Shown one piece after another: positions 8,482 to 17,693 of a DNA stretch of 64,000 nucleotides. This DNA comes from CAVVAL01 sp963742725 (GTDB taxonomy: Bacteria > Actinomycetota > Actinomycetes > Mycobacteriales > Cryptosporangiaceae), in the NCBI GenBank assembly GCA_963742725.1, contig CAVUMX010000001.1:1302001-1366000 (forward strand), written 5' to 3'. The stretch's first letter is position 1. The number at the start of each line of letters is the position of its first letter. The notes under the pieces are model-generated. The model made no database searches. It worked only from the letters and a program-made list of their open reading frames with translations, and had not been told where the DNA came from. The translations under genes were made by a program, and so were the position numbers.

Positions 8482-9805
8482 CCGCGACACCGCCCCGATC
8501 CAGGTGCTGCCGGTCGTCGGGTTCGGGGAGGTGACCAGCGGCGATGATCTGGCCGCGCTCACGGCAAGCGCCGCGCCCTGGCTCGCCGACGGTGACGTCG
8601 TGGTCGTGACCAGCAAGATCGTCAGCAAGGCCGAGGGGCAGCTGATCCCCGTACCGTCCGATCCGGACGGTCGCGAGAAGGCTCGCACGGCAGCCATCGA
8701 GGCCGAGACGGTCCGCGAGGTGGCCAGGCGCGGCCGCACCCGGATCGTCCAGACGAGGCATGGGCTCGTACTGGCGTCGGCGGGCGTCGACACCTCGAAC
8801 GTTCCCGGCGACACCCTCGCGCTGCTGCCGCTCGACCCGGACGCGTCCGCCCGTCGGCTCCGCGCGGGGCTGCGGGACACCCTGGGCGTGGACGTCGCCG
8901 TGCTCGTCACCGACACGATGGGCCGGCCGTGGCGCAACGGGCTGGTGGACGTCGCGATCGGCGCCGCCGGCCTGGCGCCGCTGCGCGACCACCGCGGCGA
9001 GACAGACGCGCACGGCAACGGCCTGGAGATGACCCTCGTCGCGGACGCCGACCAGCTCGCGGCAGCCGCCGAACTGGTGAAGGGCAAGGTCGCCGGGGTA
9101 CCGGTGGCGGTGGTCCGGGGCCTGGCCGGCGTGGGCGGCGAGGACGGGCCGGGGGCGGCGGCGCTCGTACGCCCGTCCGACGAGGACATGTTCTCCCTGG
9201 GCACGGCCGAAGCGCGCCGGAGCGCCGTGTACGCGCGACGGTCGGTGCGGACGTTCGCCAAGACCCCCGTGGACGCCAGCGCCATCGAAGCGGCGGTGGC
9301 GGCGGCACTGACCGCCCCCGCGCCGCACCACACGGTGCCGTGGCGTTTCGTGCACGTCGCCTCGGAGGCGACCCGCGCGGTGCTGCTCGCGGCGATGCGG
9401 GACGCGTGGATCACCGACCTGCGCGACGACGGCTTCCCCGAGGACGCCATCGGCCGGCGCGTCCACCGCGGCGACCTGCTGTGGCACGCCCCTGAGCTGG
9501 TCGTGCCGTGCCTGGTCAGGGACGGATCGCACCCCTACCCGGACGTGCGCCGCGCCGACGCCGAACGCACGATGTTCCACGTCGCGATGGGCGCCGGGGT
9601 GCAGAACTTCCTGGTGGCGCTGGCGGCGGAGGGCGTCGGTTCGTGCTGGATCTCGTCCACGATGTTCTGCCCGGACGTCGTCCGCGACGTCCTCAAGCTC
9701 CCGGACGACTGGGAGCCGATGGGTTCCGTCGCGATCGGCTACCCCGACACCGACCCGAAGCCGCGCCCGCCGCGCGAGGTCGGCGCCCACCTGGTGACAC
9801 GGTGA
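8474..9805 (+). CDS. fbiB: FbiB: F420 gamma-glutamyl ligase fused to nitroreductase-fold reductase
   Basis: Adds L-glutamates to F420-0, and its C-terminal FMN domain reduces dehydro-F420-0. The 443 residues split into a CofE-like ligase (about 1-240, with VVVTSKIVSKAEG and the VTDTMGRPWRNG metal/GTP region) and a nitroreductase domain (about 250-443, starting YARRSVRTF, an FMN phosphate-binding motif). The GTG at 8474 overlaps fbiA. Full length and both domains intact. A NUDIX gene follows 40 nt later on the same strand. Confidence 0.96.
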   Translation: MPDRDTAPIQVLPVVGFGEVTSGDDLAALTASAAPWLADGDVVVVTSKIVSKAEGQLIPVPSDPDGREKARTAAIEAETVREVARRGRTRIVQTRHGLVLASAGVDTSNVPGDTLALLPLDPDASARRLRAGLRDTLGVDVAVLVTDTMGRPWRNGLVDVAIGAAGLAPLRDHRGETDAHGNGLEMTLVADADQLAAAAELVKGKVAGVPVAVVRGLAGVGGEDGPGAAALVRPSDEDMFSLGTAEARRSAVYARRSVRTFAKTPVDASAIEAAVAAALTAPAPHHTVPWRFVHVASEATRAVLLAAMRDAWITDLRDDGFPEDAIGRRVHRGDLLWHAPELVVPCLVRDGSHPYPDVRRADAERTMFHVAMGAGVQNFLVALAAEGVGSCWISSTMFCPDVVRDVLKLPDDWEPMGSVAIGYPDTDPKPRPPREVGAHLVTR

Positions 9806-9845
9806 GGCGCCCACCCGGCGCCACGGTAACGAGCCTGGTGACGCG

Positions 9846-10418
9846 GTGACCGGCCTACACGCCGACGCCGTGCGGCTCCTCAACGCCTGGACGCCGCCCG
9901 ACGACGGGCAGCACGCACTACGCCAGCAGTACCTGGACTTCCTCGCCGACCGGCCGGACGGGATGCGCCGCGCCTGCCGGTCCGGGCACCTGACCGGATC
10001 GGCGCTGGTCGTCGACCCGCACGAGCGACGCGTGCTGCTGACCCTGCACCCGAAGGTCGGACGCTGGCTCCAGCTCGGCGGCCACTGCGAGGACGCGGAC
10101 CGGACGCTCGCCGGCGTGGCGCTCCGCGAGGCCGTCGAGGAAGGCGGGATCGCCGACGTCACCGTCGACCCGGACCCGCTCGACCTCGACATCCACCCGA
10201 TCGAATGCGTGCGCGGCATCCCGAACCGCCACCTCGACGTGCGGTTCCTCGTGACGGTCCCGGCGGGCGCCGAGCCGGTGATCAGCGACGAGTCACTGGA
10301 CCTGCGCTGGTGGCCGATGGACGCGCTACCGCCCGACGCCGACGACAGCATTGTCCGCATGGTCGACCGCGCCACCGAACGGCTGCTGGTCCCCGAGGGC
10401 CAGGGCCAAGGCGACTAG
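9846..10418 (+). CDS. NUDIX hydrolase downstream of fbiB
   Basis: A 190-residue NUDIX protein of unknown substrate. The NUDIX box runs from GGHCEDADRTLAG to REAVEEGGI (about residues 78-101). The REVxEExG half is intact and supplies the metal-binding glutamates, but the upstream Glu of the classic box is Asp. GTG 9846 is used. Position behind fbiAB suggests co-transcription, so a housekeeping role for a nucleotide by-product of F420 synthesis is possible (inference). Its stop overlaps the convergent glycosylase stop by 4 nt (CTAG). Confidence 0.85.
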   Translation: MTGLHADAVRLLNAWTPPDDGQHALRQQYLDFLADRPDGMRRACRSGHLTGSALVVDPHERRVLLTLHPKVGRWLQLGGHCEDADRTLAGVALREAVEEGGIADVTVDPDPLDLDIHPIECVRGIPNRHLDVRFLVTVPAGAEPVISDESLDLRWWPMDALPPDADDSIVRMVDRATERLLVPEGQGQGD

Positions 10419-11431
10419 AACGCGCGGTAGTCCCGGGCAGGCATCCGGGGCCCGCGACGAGGCGGCCGCACGCCGCTGACCAGCGCGAGCCTGATCGCCC
10501 GCTGGCGGTGCGGCTTGTACGGGCCGAGCACGGTCAACATGCCGCTGTCGTCGAGGCCGCGCCCGACGAGCGCCCAGCCGACGACAGTGGGCAGGTGGTA
10601 GTCGCCGATGCTGACGGCGTCCGGGGCGCCGAGCGCGCGCTGGACGACCTCAGCGGCGGTCCACGGCCCGACGCCGGGAACTGCCTGGAGGCGGCGTTGC
10701 GCGTCCTCGGGGGACATGGTCGCGGCTTCTTCCAACCGGTCGGCAACCAGGGAAGCGGCACGGATCGCCCGCTGCCGGTTGCCGTCGACGCCGGCCTTGT
10801 GCCACTCCCAGCCGGGGATCGTCCGCCACTGCAGGGCGTCGGGGGCGACGAGCATCCCGGCGGGCGCCGGCCCAGGTGCGGGCGTGCCGAAGCGGCGGAG
10901 CAGTTCGCGCCATGAGCGGCGCGCCTCGGCACCCGTCACCTTCTGTTCCAGGATCGCGGGCACGAGCTGGTCGAGGACGAGCCCGGTGCGGGTGAGCCGT
11001 AATCCCGGGTTCTGCCGCCACGCCTCGGCGACGCAGTCGTGGTGCGGTTCGAAGCCGGTCCAGTCGTCGAACGCGCCGAGCAGGCCGGGCACGGCGTCGA
11101 GGAACCAGGCGGCGCCGTCGCCCCAGGCCCGCGCGTGCACCGCGCCGTCGGACCCGCGCCGCAACCGCAGCGTCGCCGCACCGTCCGGGGTGGGAGCGGT
11201 GCGCCAGACCGTGCCGTCGACCTCGACGACGTGGCTCGGATCGCCGGCTCCCCGGCGCAGCGGGCCGAGCGTCCCGAGCAGGTCCAGCGGGTACGGCGGC
11301 GTGAACGACCGAGCCGTGCCGCCCTCGGCGAAGCTCAACGTCGTGCCCCGGTTGACCAGACTCAGGTCAAGCGTGGGATCTGGCTCCTCCAACCCGCCGA
11401 TGGGCGGGTCAGCAGAGTTCGGTGGCTCCAC
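10415..11431 (-). CDS. AlkA-like 3-methyladenine DNA glycosylase (HhH-GPD)
   Basis: Base-excision repair of alkylated purines. 338 residues. The helix-hairpin-helix VPGVGPWTAAEV and the following S-I-G-D-Y-H segment, whose Asp would be the catalytic residue, lie near residues 250-285; an AlkA N-terminal-like domain precedes. The ATG at 11431 overlaps the upstream guanylyltransferase by 23 nt, longer than usual, so an internal start is possible. It is the last gene of the minus-strand run glycosyltransferase-manC-glycosylase. Confidence 0.87.
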   Translation of the reverse strand: MEPPNSADPPIGGLEEPDPTLDLSLVNRGTTLSFAEGGTARSFTPPYPLDLLGTLGPLRRGAGDPSHVVEVDGTVWRTAPTPDGAATLRLRRGSDGAVHARAWGDGAAWFLDAVPGLLGAFDDWTGFEPHHDCVAEAWRQNPGLRLTRTGLVLDQLVPAILEQKVTGAEARRSWRELLRRFGTPAPGPAPAGMLVAPDALQWRTIPGWEWHKAGVDGNRQRAIRAASLVADRLEEAATMSPEDAQRRLQAVPGVGPWTAAEVVQRALGAPDAVSIGDYHLPTVVGWALVGRGLDDSGMLTVLGPYKPHRQRAIRLALVSGVRPPRRGPRMPARDYRAF

Positions 11432-12500
11432 GGGACTTCAGCTCGTCGACGATCCCCTTGACCTGCTGCGCGCGGTCGCGCGGGCAGACGAGCAGCGCGT
11501 CGGGCGTGTCCACCACGACGACGTCACGCAGGCCGAGCAGCGCCACCGTCCGGCCGGAGCCGGCGACCACGACCGCGCCCTTCGTGTCGCTGGCCAGCAG
11601 GTCGCCGCCGGAGACCCGCACGTTGCCGTCCGCGTCGGCGGGCAGGATCTCGCCGAGCGTGTCCCAGTCGCCGATGTCGTTCCAGCCGAACGCGCCGGGC
11701 ACGGTCGCGACACGGCCACGCGCCGCCGCACCCTCCATCACACCGTGGTCGATCGAGATCTTCGGCAGCGTCGGCCACACCTCGGCGAGGACGGCGTCGC
11801 GCTCAGGCCCGTCCCAGGCGGCCACGATCCGCGCCAGACCGGCGTGCAGCTCCGGAAGCTGCCGCTCCAGCTCAGCCAGCAGCGCCCCGACCCGCCACAC
11901 GAACATGCCGGCGTTCCACACGTACTCGCCGGATTCCACATACGCCCGCGCGACCTCTACGGACGGCTTCTCCTTGAACTCCGACACCGCGAGTGACCCG
12001 GGCACCCGCAGCGCCTGGCCGTGCCGGATGTAGCCGTACCCCGTGGCCGGCCCGGTCGGCGTGATCCCGACCGTGACCAGGTAGTCGTCGGAACAAGCGT
12101 CAATCGCTATACGGACGACGTTCGAGAACTCGGCCTCGTCCACCACCAGGTGGTCAGCGGCGAACGAGCCCATCACCGCGTCGGGGTCGCGCCGGGCGAT
12201 CAGGGCGGCGGCCAGTCCGATCGCCGGTGCCGAGTCGCGGGGACCGGGCTCCACGACGATGTTCTCCGCCGGTACGTCCGGGAGCTGCCGTGCCACGGCC
12301 GCCGCGTGCGCGCCTCCCGTGACGACGTGGATCCGCTCGGGCGGCGCCAGCGGGACGAGGCGGTCGACGGTCGCCTGGATCAGCGACCGGTCCGTGCCGG
12401 TGAGGGCGTGCAGGAACTTCGGGTTGGCCGCGCGGGAGAGCGGCCAGAGCCTGGTTCCGCTGCCGCCGGCCGGGATGACCGCGTGGAACTCCGCCATCAA
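11409..12500 (-). CDS. manC: Mannose-1-phosphate guanylyltransferase
   Basis: Makes GDP-mannose from GTP and mannose-1-phosphate, the donor for phosphatidylinositol mannosides and mannosylated proteins. 363 residues, single nucleotidyltransferase domain without the C-terminal isomerase domain of bifunctional enzymes. The pyrophosphorylase loop GGSGTRLWPLSR (residues 12-23) with K28 is intact, and later FGWNDIGDW matches the sugar-phosphate site. The start overlaps the GT4 stop by 4 nt (ATGA), so the genes form an operon with the GT4. Phosphomannomutase at the left edge supplies its substrate. Confidence 0.94.
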   Translation of the reverse strand: MMAEFHAVIPAGGSGTRLWPLSRAANPKFLHALTGTDRSLIQATVDRLVPLAPPERIHVVTGGAHAAAVARQLPDVPAENIVVEPGPRDSAPAIGLAAALIARRDPDAVMGSFAADHLVVDEAEFSNVVRIAIDACSDDYLVTVGITPTGPATGYGYIRHGQALRVPGSLAVSEFKEKPSVEVARAYVESGEYVWNAGMFVWRVGALLAELERQLPELHAGLARIVAAWDGPERDAVLAEVWPTLPKISIDHGVMEGAAARGRVATVPGAFGWNDIGDWDTLGEILPADADGNVRVSGGDLLASDTKGAVVVAGSGRTVALLGLRDVVVVDTPDALLVCPRDRAQQVKGIVDELKSRGATELC

Positions 12501-13642
12501 CGCGTACCCGACGCCGCTCGCCCGTAGCTGGTGAGGTGGGCCTCGGCACTCGCCGCCCAGGTGAACTCGGCGGCGCGGGTGTGCGCGGCAGCACCCAGTT
12601 CCTTGCGGCGGCCCTCGTCGTCGATGAGCGCGGCGAGGTCGGTGCCGATCTGCTCGGGGTCCTCACCGGTGTAGGCGACGGCGTCGCCGCCCACCTCGGG
12701 CAGGGACAGGCGGGGCGTCGTCAGCACCGGGGCGCCGCACGCCATCGCCTCCAGGACGGGCAGGCCGAAGCCTTCCCCGTGGCTCGGGTAGGCCACGACG
12801 ATCGCGCCGCCGAGGTATCCGGGCAGGTCGGCGTAGCGCAGGTAGCCCGGACGGAGCAGCCGCAGGTGACCCGGCACGTCGGCGATCGCCGCGTCGATGT
12901 CGTCGTCGTGGCCGGAACCGCCGGCGATGACCAGCGCGGGCGTCATCTCCCGCCCGGCGCAGGCCTTCACCCAGCCGCGGATCAGGTTCGGCACGTTCTT
13001 GCGCGGTTCCTGGGCGCCGAGGAACGCCACGTAGCTGGCGTCGGCCAGGCCGAGGCGGGCGCGGACCCGGGCGCACTCGGCGTCGTCCGGGATGTGGAAG
13101 ACGTCCATGTCGACGCCGTGGTAGGCCACGTCGAGCCGGGTCGGGTCGGCGTCCAGGAGGCGGATCAGCTCGTCGCGGGTCGCCTTGGACGGCACGATCA
13201 CCCGGGCCGAGCGCCGCAGCGTCGTGCGGGTGGCCGACCGGAAGAACGTGCCCTTCGCCTTCTCGTAGTGCTCGGGCTCGGTGAAGAACGTGGCGTCGTG
13301 GACCGTCACCACGACCGGGCACGGACTGCGCAGCGGCGCGGTGTAGTACGGCGAGTGAAGTACCTGCGCGCCGACCTGCTGCGCGACGAGTGGAAGCCCG
13401 GTCTGTTCCCACGCCAGGCGCGCCGGCCGGTGCGCGATCGCCGCCGGGCCAGGGACGATCCTGGCGTCCGGCGCGAGCCGCCCGTACCGCTCGGCGTCGG
13501 CGCGCTGGCACACGACGGCCAGGTCGGCGTCGGTCCGGCCGAGCGCGGCGAGCAGTCCTTCGACGTAGCGCCCAACGCCACCTCGGTCCGCTGGGACCGC
13601 GGTGGCGTCGACGAGAACTCTGGGCGCGTTAACGCCTGTCAC
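12497..13642 (-). CDS. GT4-family glycosyltransferase
   Basis: A 381-residue GT-B glycosyltransferase. The N-terminal glycine-rich RGGVGRYVEGLLAAL (residues 20-34) and the C-terminal donor-site pattern PSHGEGFGLPVLEAMACG (near residues 283-300, EX7E-type) are clear. With manC immediately downstream and overlapping, a mannosyltransferase that uses GDP-mannose is likely; this is inference. Soluble or peripheral: no membrane segment is seen. First gene of the operon, start ATG 13642. Confidence 0.92.
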   Translation of the reverse strand: MTGVNAPRVLVDATAVPADRGGVGRYVEGLLAALGRTDADLAVVCQRADAERYGRLAPDARIVPGPAAIAHRPARLAWEQTGLPLVAQQVGAQVLHSPYYTAPLRSPCPVVVTVHDATFFTEPEHYEKAKGTFFRSATRTTLRRSARVIVPSKATRDELIRLLDADPTRLDVAYHGVDMDVFHIPDDAECARVRARLGLADASYVAFLGAQEPRKNVPNLIRGWVKACAGREMTPALVIAGGSGHDDDIDAAIADVPGHLRLLRPGYLRYADLPGYLGGAIVVAYPSHGEGFGLPVLEAMACGAPVLTTPRLSLPEVGGDAVAYTGEDPEQIGTDLAALIDDEGRRKELGAAAHTRAAEFTWAASAEAHLTSYGRAASGTR

Positions 13643-13748
13643 AGGGCCACTCCTCGAGGCCGGAGACGGTGCGCCACCAGCCTACGCCGACCGCGCCCGC
13701 CTCACCCGGCCATGCCGCCGGCCCGCCGCCCGGTAATTCAGTGAACCC

Positions 13749-14969
13749 TCACCCCGCGCGGAAGCCGAAGTAGTTGGTGCGCATGCCGTAGGCGCGGCGG
13801 AACGCGTCTCCGGCGACCGTCGCATACGTGCTGCGACCTGCGGAGTCGTAGCCGGAGACCCGCATCTGCAGCACCCGGCCGCCCCAGACGCCGGCGCCGT
13901 CGCGGCGGAGGATGTACACGCGTGTCGGCCTGGTGACACCGCCCGGCCCGTCGATCGCGGCGAGTCGCTGCGGGGTGAGCGTGACCTTCCACGACAGGTA
14001 CGGGCACTTGGCGCGGGCCTCGTTCGGGTCGGCACGGCCGGGCAGGTACCTGACGTTGCCGGGCGCGGTCCAGCCCCCGTTGGACGAGGAGAACTGGGCC
14101 AGGATCGGGCGTCCGCCGTAGACGCGGACGACGTTGGGGGTCGTCGTGACGGCGTGGGTCGTACGCGGATGTTCGGCGTAGGCGCCGTCCCAGCACTGGT
14201 CGCCCGTGTCGTCGCGGACGTCGTAGAAGTAGCCGCGGTTGCGCGCCCAGGCGGTGTACGTCCGGGCCGCGACGGCCTGCGCGCGGAGCGCCTCCGCCGG
14301 CCACGTCGCCGGCATCTCGGACGACAGCACGCCCCGCAGGTAGGTCTCCATCGCCGTGACGGCCTGGTAGTACGCCCGGCCGTTGTAGTACACCGCGCGG
14401 GCCGTACCGGCGAAGACCACGTCGAAGCTGTTCTTGCAGTCGCCCTTGCGCCGCCCGAACGCGGCGTTGAGCGCCCGTGGACCGGAGAACGTCACCGGCG
14501 CCTTGAGCGTGGCCACCGTGCCCCAGACCCGCCCGACCGGTTTCTGCACGTCGAACGCGCCCGGCTTCGGCACGGCCCGACCGCGCACGCCGAGGGGGAG
14601 CCGTACCGCCCGCCCGTCGGCGCCAGTGGCCAGGATTCCTGCCTCGGGGCGGGTGCTCGCCGGCGTGAGCATCATGATTCCGCCGTCGAGCGCCGTGAGG
14701 CGGACCCTGATCTGCGGGTTCGGCACCGTCGAGACGACGGTGCCGGGGTAGTAGAAGTTGAGGATCTGGGTCGCGTTCTGGCGGGCCAGCGCCGCGCCGT
14801 ACGCCCCGAACTGACTCATGCCCTTGCCGTGGCCGAAGCCCTTCCCGAACAGCGTGACACCGCCGGACCCGACGCTCACGCTCTCCGCCGGCGCCGCCTG
14901 CGTGACGTCCCCGACCAGCACCGATCCGGCCACCGCCGACGCGACGAACAACACCCACCACTGCCGCAT
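13749..14969 (-). CDS. Exported SpoIID/LytB-domain protein
   Basis: A 406-residue exported protein. A signal peptide (MRQWWVLF...VTQAAPA) follows the ATG at 14969, which has GAGGGGGAG just upstream; the longer frame to 15026 lacks such a site. The SpoIID/LytB core includes GFGHGKGMSQFGAYG near residue 40, and METYLRGVLSSEMP then LRAQAVAARTYT near residues 190-220. SpoIID relatives are peptidoglycan lytic transglycosylases or amidase enhancers. It follows a PGRP amidase by 53 nt on the same strand, which supports a joint role in wall remodelling. Confidence 0.92.
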   Translation of the reverse strand: MRQWWVLFVASAVAGSVLVGDVTQAAPAESVSVGSGGVTLFGKGFGHGKGMSQFGAYGAALARQNATQILNFYYPGTVVSTVPNPQIRVRLTALDGGIMMLTPASTRPEAGILATGADGRAVRLPLGVRGRAVPKPGAFDVQKPVGRVWGTVATLKAPVTFSGPRALNAAFGRRKGDCKNSFDVVFAGTARAVYYNGRAYYQAVTAMETYLRGVLSSEMPATWPAEALRAQAVAARTYTAWARNRGYFYDVRDDTGDQCWDGAYAEHPRTTHAVTTTPNVVRVYGGRPILAQFSSSNGGWTAPGNVRYLPGRADPNEARAKCPYLSWKVTLTPQRLAAIDGPGGVTRPTRVYILRRDGAGVWGGRVLQMRVSGYDSAGRSTYATVAGDAFRRAYGMRTNYFGFRAG

Positions 14970-15022
14970 GGCTCCCCCTCGCTGTCGCCGGGCACGGGCT
15001 ACGGCCGCGCGCCCGGGCTCGT

Positions 15023-16237
15023 TCATGGACTCGGGCTGGCGCTCGGCGTCGGGGCCGGGCTGGGAGTCGGGCTCGGCTCGGCGGCCGGGCTGGCGGTCGG
15101 GCTTGGGCCGGGAGCCGTGCTAGCCGTCGGGCCTGTGCTGGGAGCCGTGCTGGCCATGGGGCTCGGGCTGGGTTCCGGTGGCGGGGGCGATTCCGGGTCG
15201 GCGATCAACGCGACGGCGCGGTCGCGCAGCCCGACGATCGCCGCCTCGCCGTACCTGCCCGGGCACGCCGTGACGCTGGTGAGCTTGTGCGGGTAGACGA
15301 CGGGGACGGTGATCGTCACGCGGGTGCGGTACCGGGAACTCGGCCCGCCGGTGATCCGCGTCGAGCCGCGCGGGTTCAGCCGGTGCTGACCGAGCTTCCA
15401 CGCGAGCACCCGGGCGACCGTCTCGCGCTGGGCCGGCGGCGGTTCGACGCCGGTGAAGTCGCCGATCATGGCGATGCCGACCGTGCCGGTGTTGAAGCCG
15501 CCCGCATGCGCCCCGATCACCGCCTTGGTGACCCCGCCGGCGCGGCCCTCCCACGCCTTGCCGAACCGGTCGACCAGCACGTTGTAGCCGATGTCGCCCC
15601 AGTCCCGGCTCACGGCGTGGAAGTGGTAGATCGACCGGAGGATGCCGGGGACGTCCTCGGCCGTGTAGTCGTTCGACGTGGCCGTGTGATGGATGACCGC
15701 CGCGGTCAGGCCCCGGGCGTACCGCGGACGCCACGTCATCTTCTTCTCGTCGGCGCCCCAGTCCGCGCGGCTCCAGATCCGCGGGGTCGCGCGGCGCGGG
15801 AGGGGTGCGCGGCCGGGATCGATGAGATCCACCCGGATGTCCCGCGGCGTGCCGGTCGCCGGGCTGGTGACCACGACGTCCGCGCCGGTCACGGGCCCGG
15901 ACCAGATCAGGTCGGCGCCGCCACGGCCGGGCGCCGGGCTCTCCTCGGACTCGGCGTAGGTCCATCCGGACCAGCCGGCGGCGGTACGCGTGCGGACCGC
16001 GACGCTCACCTCGTCCACCGCCGGGTCGTCCGCCCAGGTGACGCCGATCGCGGAGAACGTCGAGGTGCCGACCTTCGTCACGCGCTGCCGCACGTCACCG
16101 GACGCCCGGTACGGCACCCGTTCCACCCTGAGCGTCTCCACCCGGGTGACCGGCTGCTCCGGTTCTGATGGCGCCGCATGCCCGGGCAGGCCGGTTACGG
16201 CGAGTATCGCCGCGACGAACGGTCCGGCCAGCTTCAT
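15023..16237 (-). CDS. Exported PGRP-type N-acetylmuramoyl-L-alanine amidase
   Basis: Cleaves the amide bond between muramic acid and the stem peptide. 404 residues: signal peptide (MKLAGPFVAAILAVTGLPGHAAP), a beta-rich N-terminal region, then an Amidase_2/PGRP domain from RIWSRADWGADE. Zinc ligands are expected in AVIHHTA and at the later TACPG Cys region, both present. The last 60 residues are a Pro/Ser/Thr/Ala tail of the wall-linker type. ATG 16237 is chosen for the signal peptide and a purine-rich site upstream. Pairs with the SpoIID gene. Confidence 0.92.
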   Translation of the reverse strand: MKLAGPFVAAILAVTGLPGHAAPSEPEQPVTRVETLRVERVPYRASGDVRQRVTKVGTSTFSAIGVTWADDPAVDEVSVAVRTRTAAGWSGWTYAESEESPAPGRGGADLIWSGPVTGADVVVTSPATGTPRDIRVDLIDPGRAPLPRRATPRIWSRADWGADEKKMTWRPRYARGLTAAVIHHTATSNDYTAEDVPGILRSIYHFHAVSRDWGDIGYNVLVDRFGKAWEGRAGGVTKAVIGAHAGGFNTGTVGIAMIGDFTGVEPPPAQRETVARVLAWKLGQHRLNPRGSTRITGGPSSRYRTRVTITVPVVYPHKLTSVTACPGRYGEAAIVGLRDRAVALIADPESPPPPEPSPSPMASTAPSTGPTASTAPGPSPTASPAAEPSPTPSPAPTPSASPSP

Positions 16238-16417
16238 GCCCCACGCTCCCCCACCCCCACGCGGCCTGACCTGCCGATGCCCCCATCGCGGCCGCCGTCC
16301 GCGCCGCACAGCCCCGTAACGGATGGGACACGTGTGACTACGGACTGTTCCTACGGTAGGACACTCCGGAGCGGGTGGCTAGTGGTGGCGCCCGGCGGAC
16401 GGCCTAGGGTCGGACGC

Positions 16418-17116
16418 GTGCCGACCACACCCACGCCGGCGGGCCTCCTCGCCCGGCGACTCGCCGCCGATCCGTCCGGGCCGCTGCTCACGATGTACGA
16501 CGACGCGACCGGCGAGCGGATCGAACTGTCCGCGACGACCCTGGACAACTGGGTGGCGAAGACGGCGAACCTGCTCCAGGACGGCGGCGTCGAGCCGGGC
16601 GCCAGCGCGTCGGTCCTGCTGCCCGCGCACTGGCAGACAGCCGCCATCCTGCTGGGCTGCTGGTCGGCCGGCGTGGCGGTCACCCTGGACGCGGAGCCCG
16701 CCGAGGTCGCGTTCGCCGGCCCCGACCGGTTGGGTGAGGCGTCCGCCGACGAGGTGTACGGCCTGTCCCTCGCGCCGCTCGCCGCCCCGCTCCGGGACGT
16801 GCCGCCGGGCGTCGTGGACTACGCCACCGAGGTGCGCGGGCACGGCGACCGGTTCGTCCCCTACCAGCCTGTCGACGCCACGGCGCCGGCGCTCGGGGTT
16901 GTCTCGCACGCCGATCTGGCGGCGGCCGCGTCCGCCCGCGCGGCGGACCTGGGCATCGGCGCGGGCGACCGCGTGCTCGTCACCGCCACCGGCGGCACCG
17001 ACTGGCTGCTCGTACCGCTCGCGGCCGGCGCGTCGATCGTTCTGTGCCGCAACCCGGACGAGTCCCGCCTCGCGGACCGCTCGGCCACCGAGCGCGTCAC
17101 CGTCACCCTGCCCTGA
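16418..17116 (+). CDS. TIGR03089 family protein (acyl-CoA synthetase-like)
   Basis: A 232-residue actinobacterial protein resembling a truncated AMP-forming acyl-CoA synthetase N-terminal domain. It keeps the early pattern LLTMYDDATGERIELS and LPAHWQTAAILLGCWSAG, but lacks the adenylate-forming C-terminal lid and the usual Ser/Thr/Gly P-loop. Enzymatic activity is therefore unlikely; the function is not known. GTG 16418 fits the family length (about 240). A 51-bp hairpin repeat follows the stop by 27 nt. Confidence 0.82.
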   Translation: MPTTPTPAGLLARRLAADPSGPLLTMYDDATGERIELSATTLDNWVAKTANLLQDGGVEPGASASVLLPAHWQTAAILLGCWSAGVAVTLDAEPAEVAFAGPDRLGEASADEVYGLSLAPLAAPLRDVPPGVVDYATEVRGHGDRFVPYQPVDATAPALGVVSHADLAAAASARAADLGIGAGDRVLVTATGGTDWLLVPLAAGASIVLCRNPDESRLADRSATERVTVTLP

Positions 17117-17143
17117 CCGCCACACCCGCCGCCGCCCGCCGAC

Positions 17144-17194
17144 TTTCGGACTTTTGAGGGTTCCCGGGCTCGCCCGACCCTCAAAAGTCCGAAA
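17144..17194. repeat. 51-bp intergenic hairpin, family A, copy 1
   Basis: Arms TTTCGGACTTTTGAGGGT (17144-17161) and its exact complement (17177-17194) flank a 15-nt loop. Same element at 23924, 38627 and 53545. Sits 27 nt beyond the TIGR03089 stop. Confidence 0.9.
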
Positions 17195-17268
17195 CTGGGC
17201 GGCGGACTGGCGGAGCGGGGCGGGCGGGGCGGGGCGGGTGCGGGTGCGGGTGCGGGTGCACAGCAGAA

Positions 17269-17300
17269 CGCCGGGCGCCGCCAACTGGCGGCGCCCGGCG
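17269..17300. terminator. GC-rich hairpin, likely terminator
   Basis: CGCCGGGCGCCGCC (17269-17282) pairs perfectly with 17287-17300 around AACT. It follows a run of GGGCG and GGGTGC simple repeats (17213-17260). Probably ends transcripts from the left. Confidence 0.6.
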
Positions 17301-17693
17301 CCTTGATGCCCTATGCCGGTCGGCACGACCGGCTGGGTCTTAATAAGGGGCTGTGGGCAACCACGGCATAGGCCAGTGGCGTCCAGCAGCGGGACTCCTC
17401 CGTACTCGCGCGCACCGCACCTGCGCGCCCTAACTCAGACACCGGGTGCCTTCTTAACCGGGACAACATCTCTGCCAACATGACTCCCCCGAGTGTCCGG
17501 TCCATTACGGTATGTCAGTAGACACCACGGAGAGCGATCTGAAAAGTCCCTTCCGTCGTGTCGCGCGTGTTTTGCGTCGTGTCGTGAACACTATTCGTAA
17601 TCGCGAACCCCTCCCGCGCAGCTCGCTCCAACCCGCCCGGCCGGTCCCTGAACGGGCGATAGGGTGACGACGGTCTCAGAGGGAGGAGGCGCC
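17301..17693. other. Gene-free region upstream of the CoA transferase
   Basis: No gene seen. It is less GC-rich than its surroundings and contains repeated CGTCGTGTCG-type words around 17553-17585. It ends in an AGGGAGGAGG ribosome-binding site for the CoA transferase. Likely the promoter region of scoAB. Confidence 0.4.

Noticed and set aside
17301..17693. Riboswitch or stable RNA upstream of the CoA transferase
   Set aside because: No known riboswitch core or two-stem 6C-type pattern could be recognised; only short hairpins are seen.
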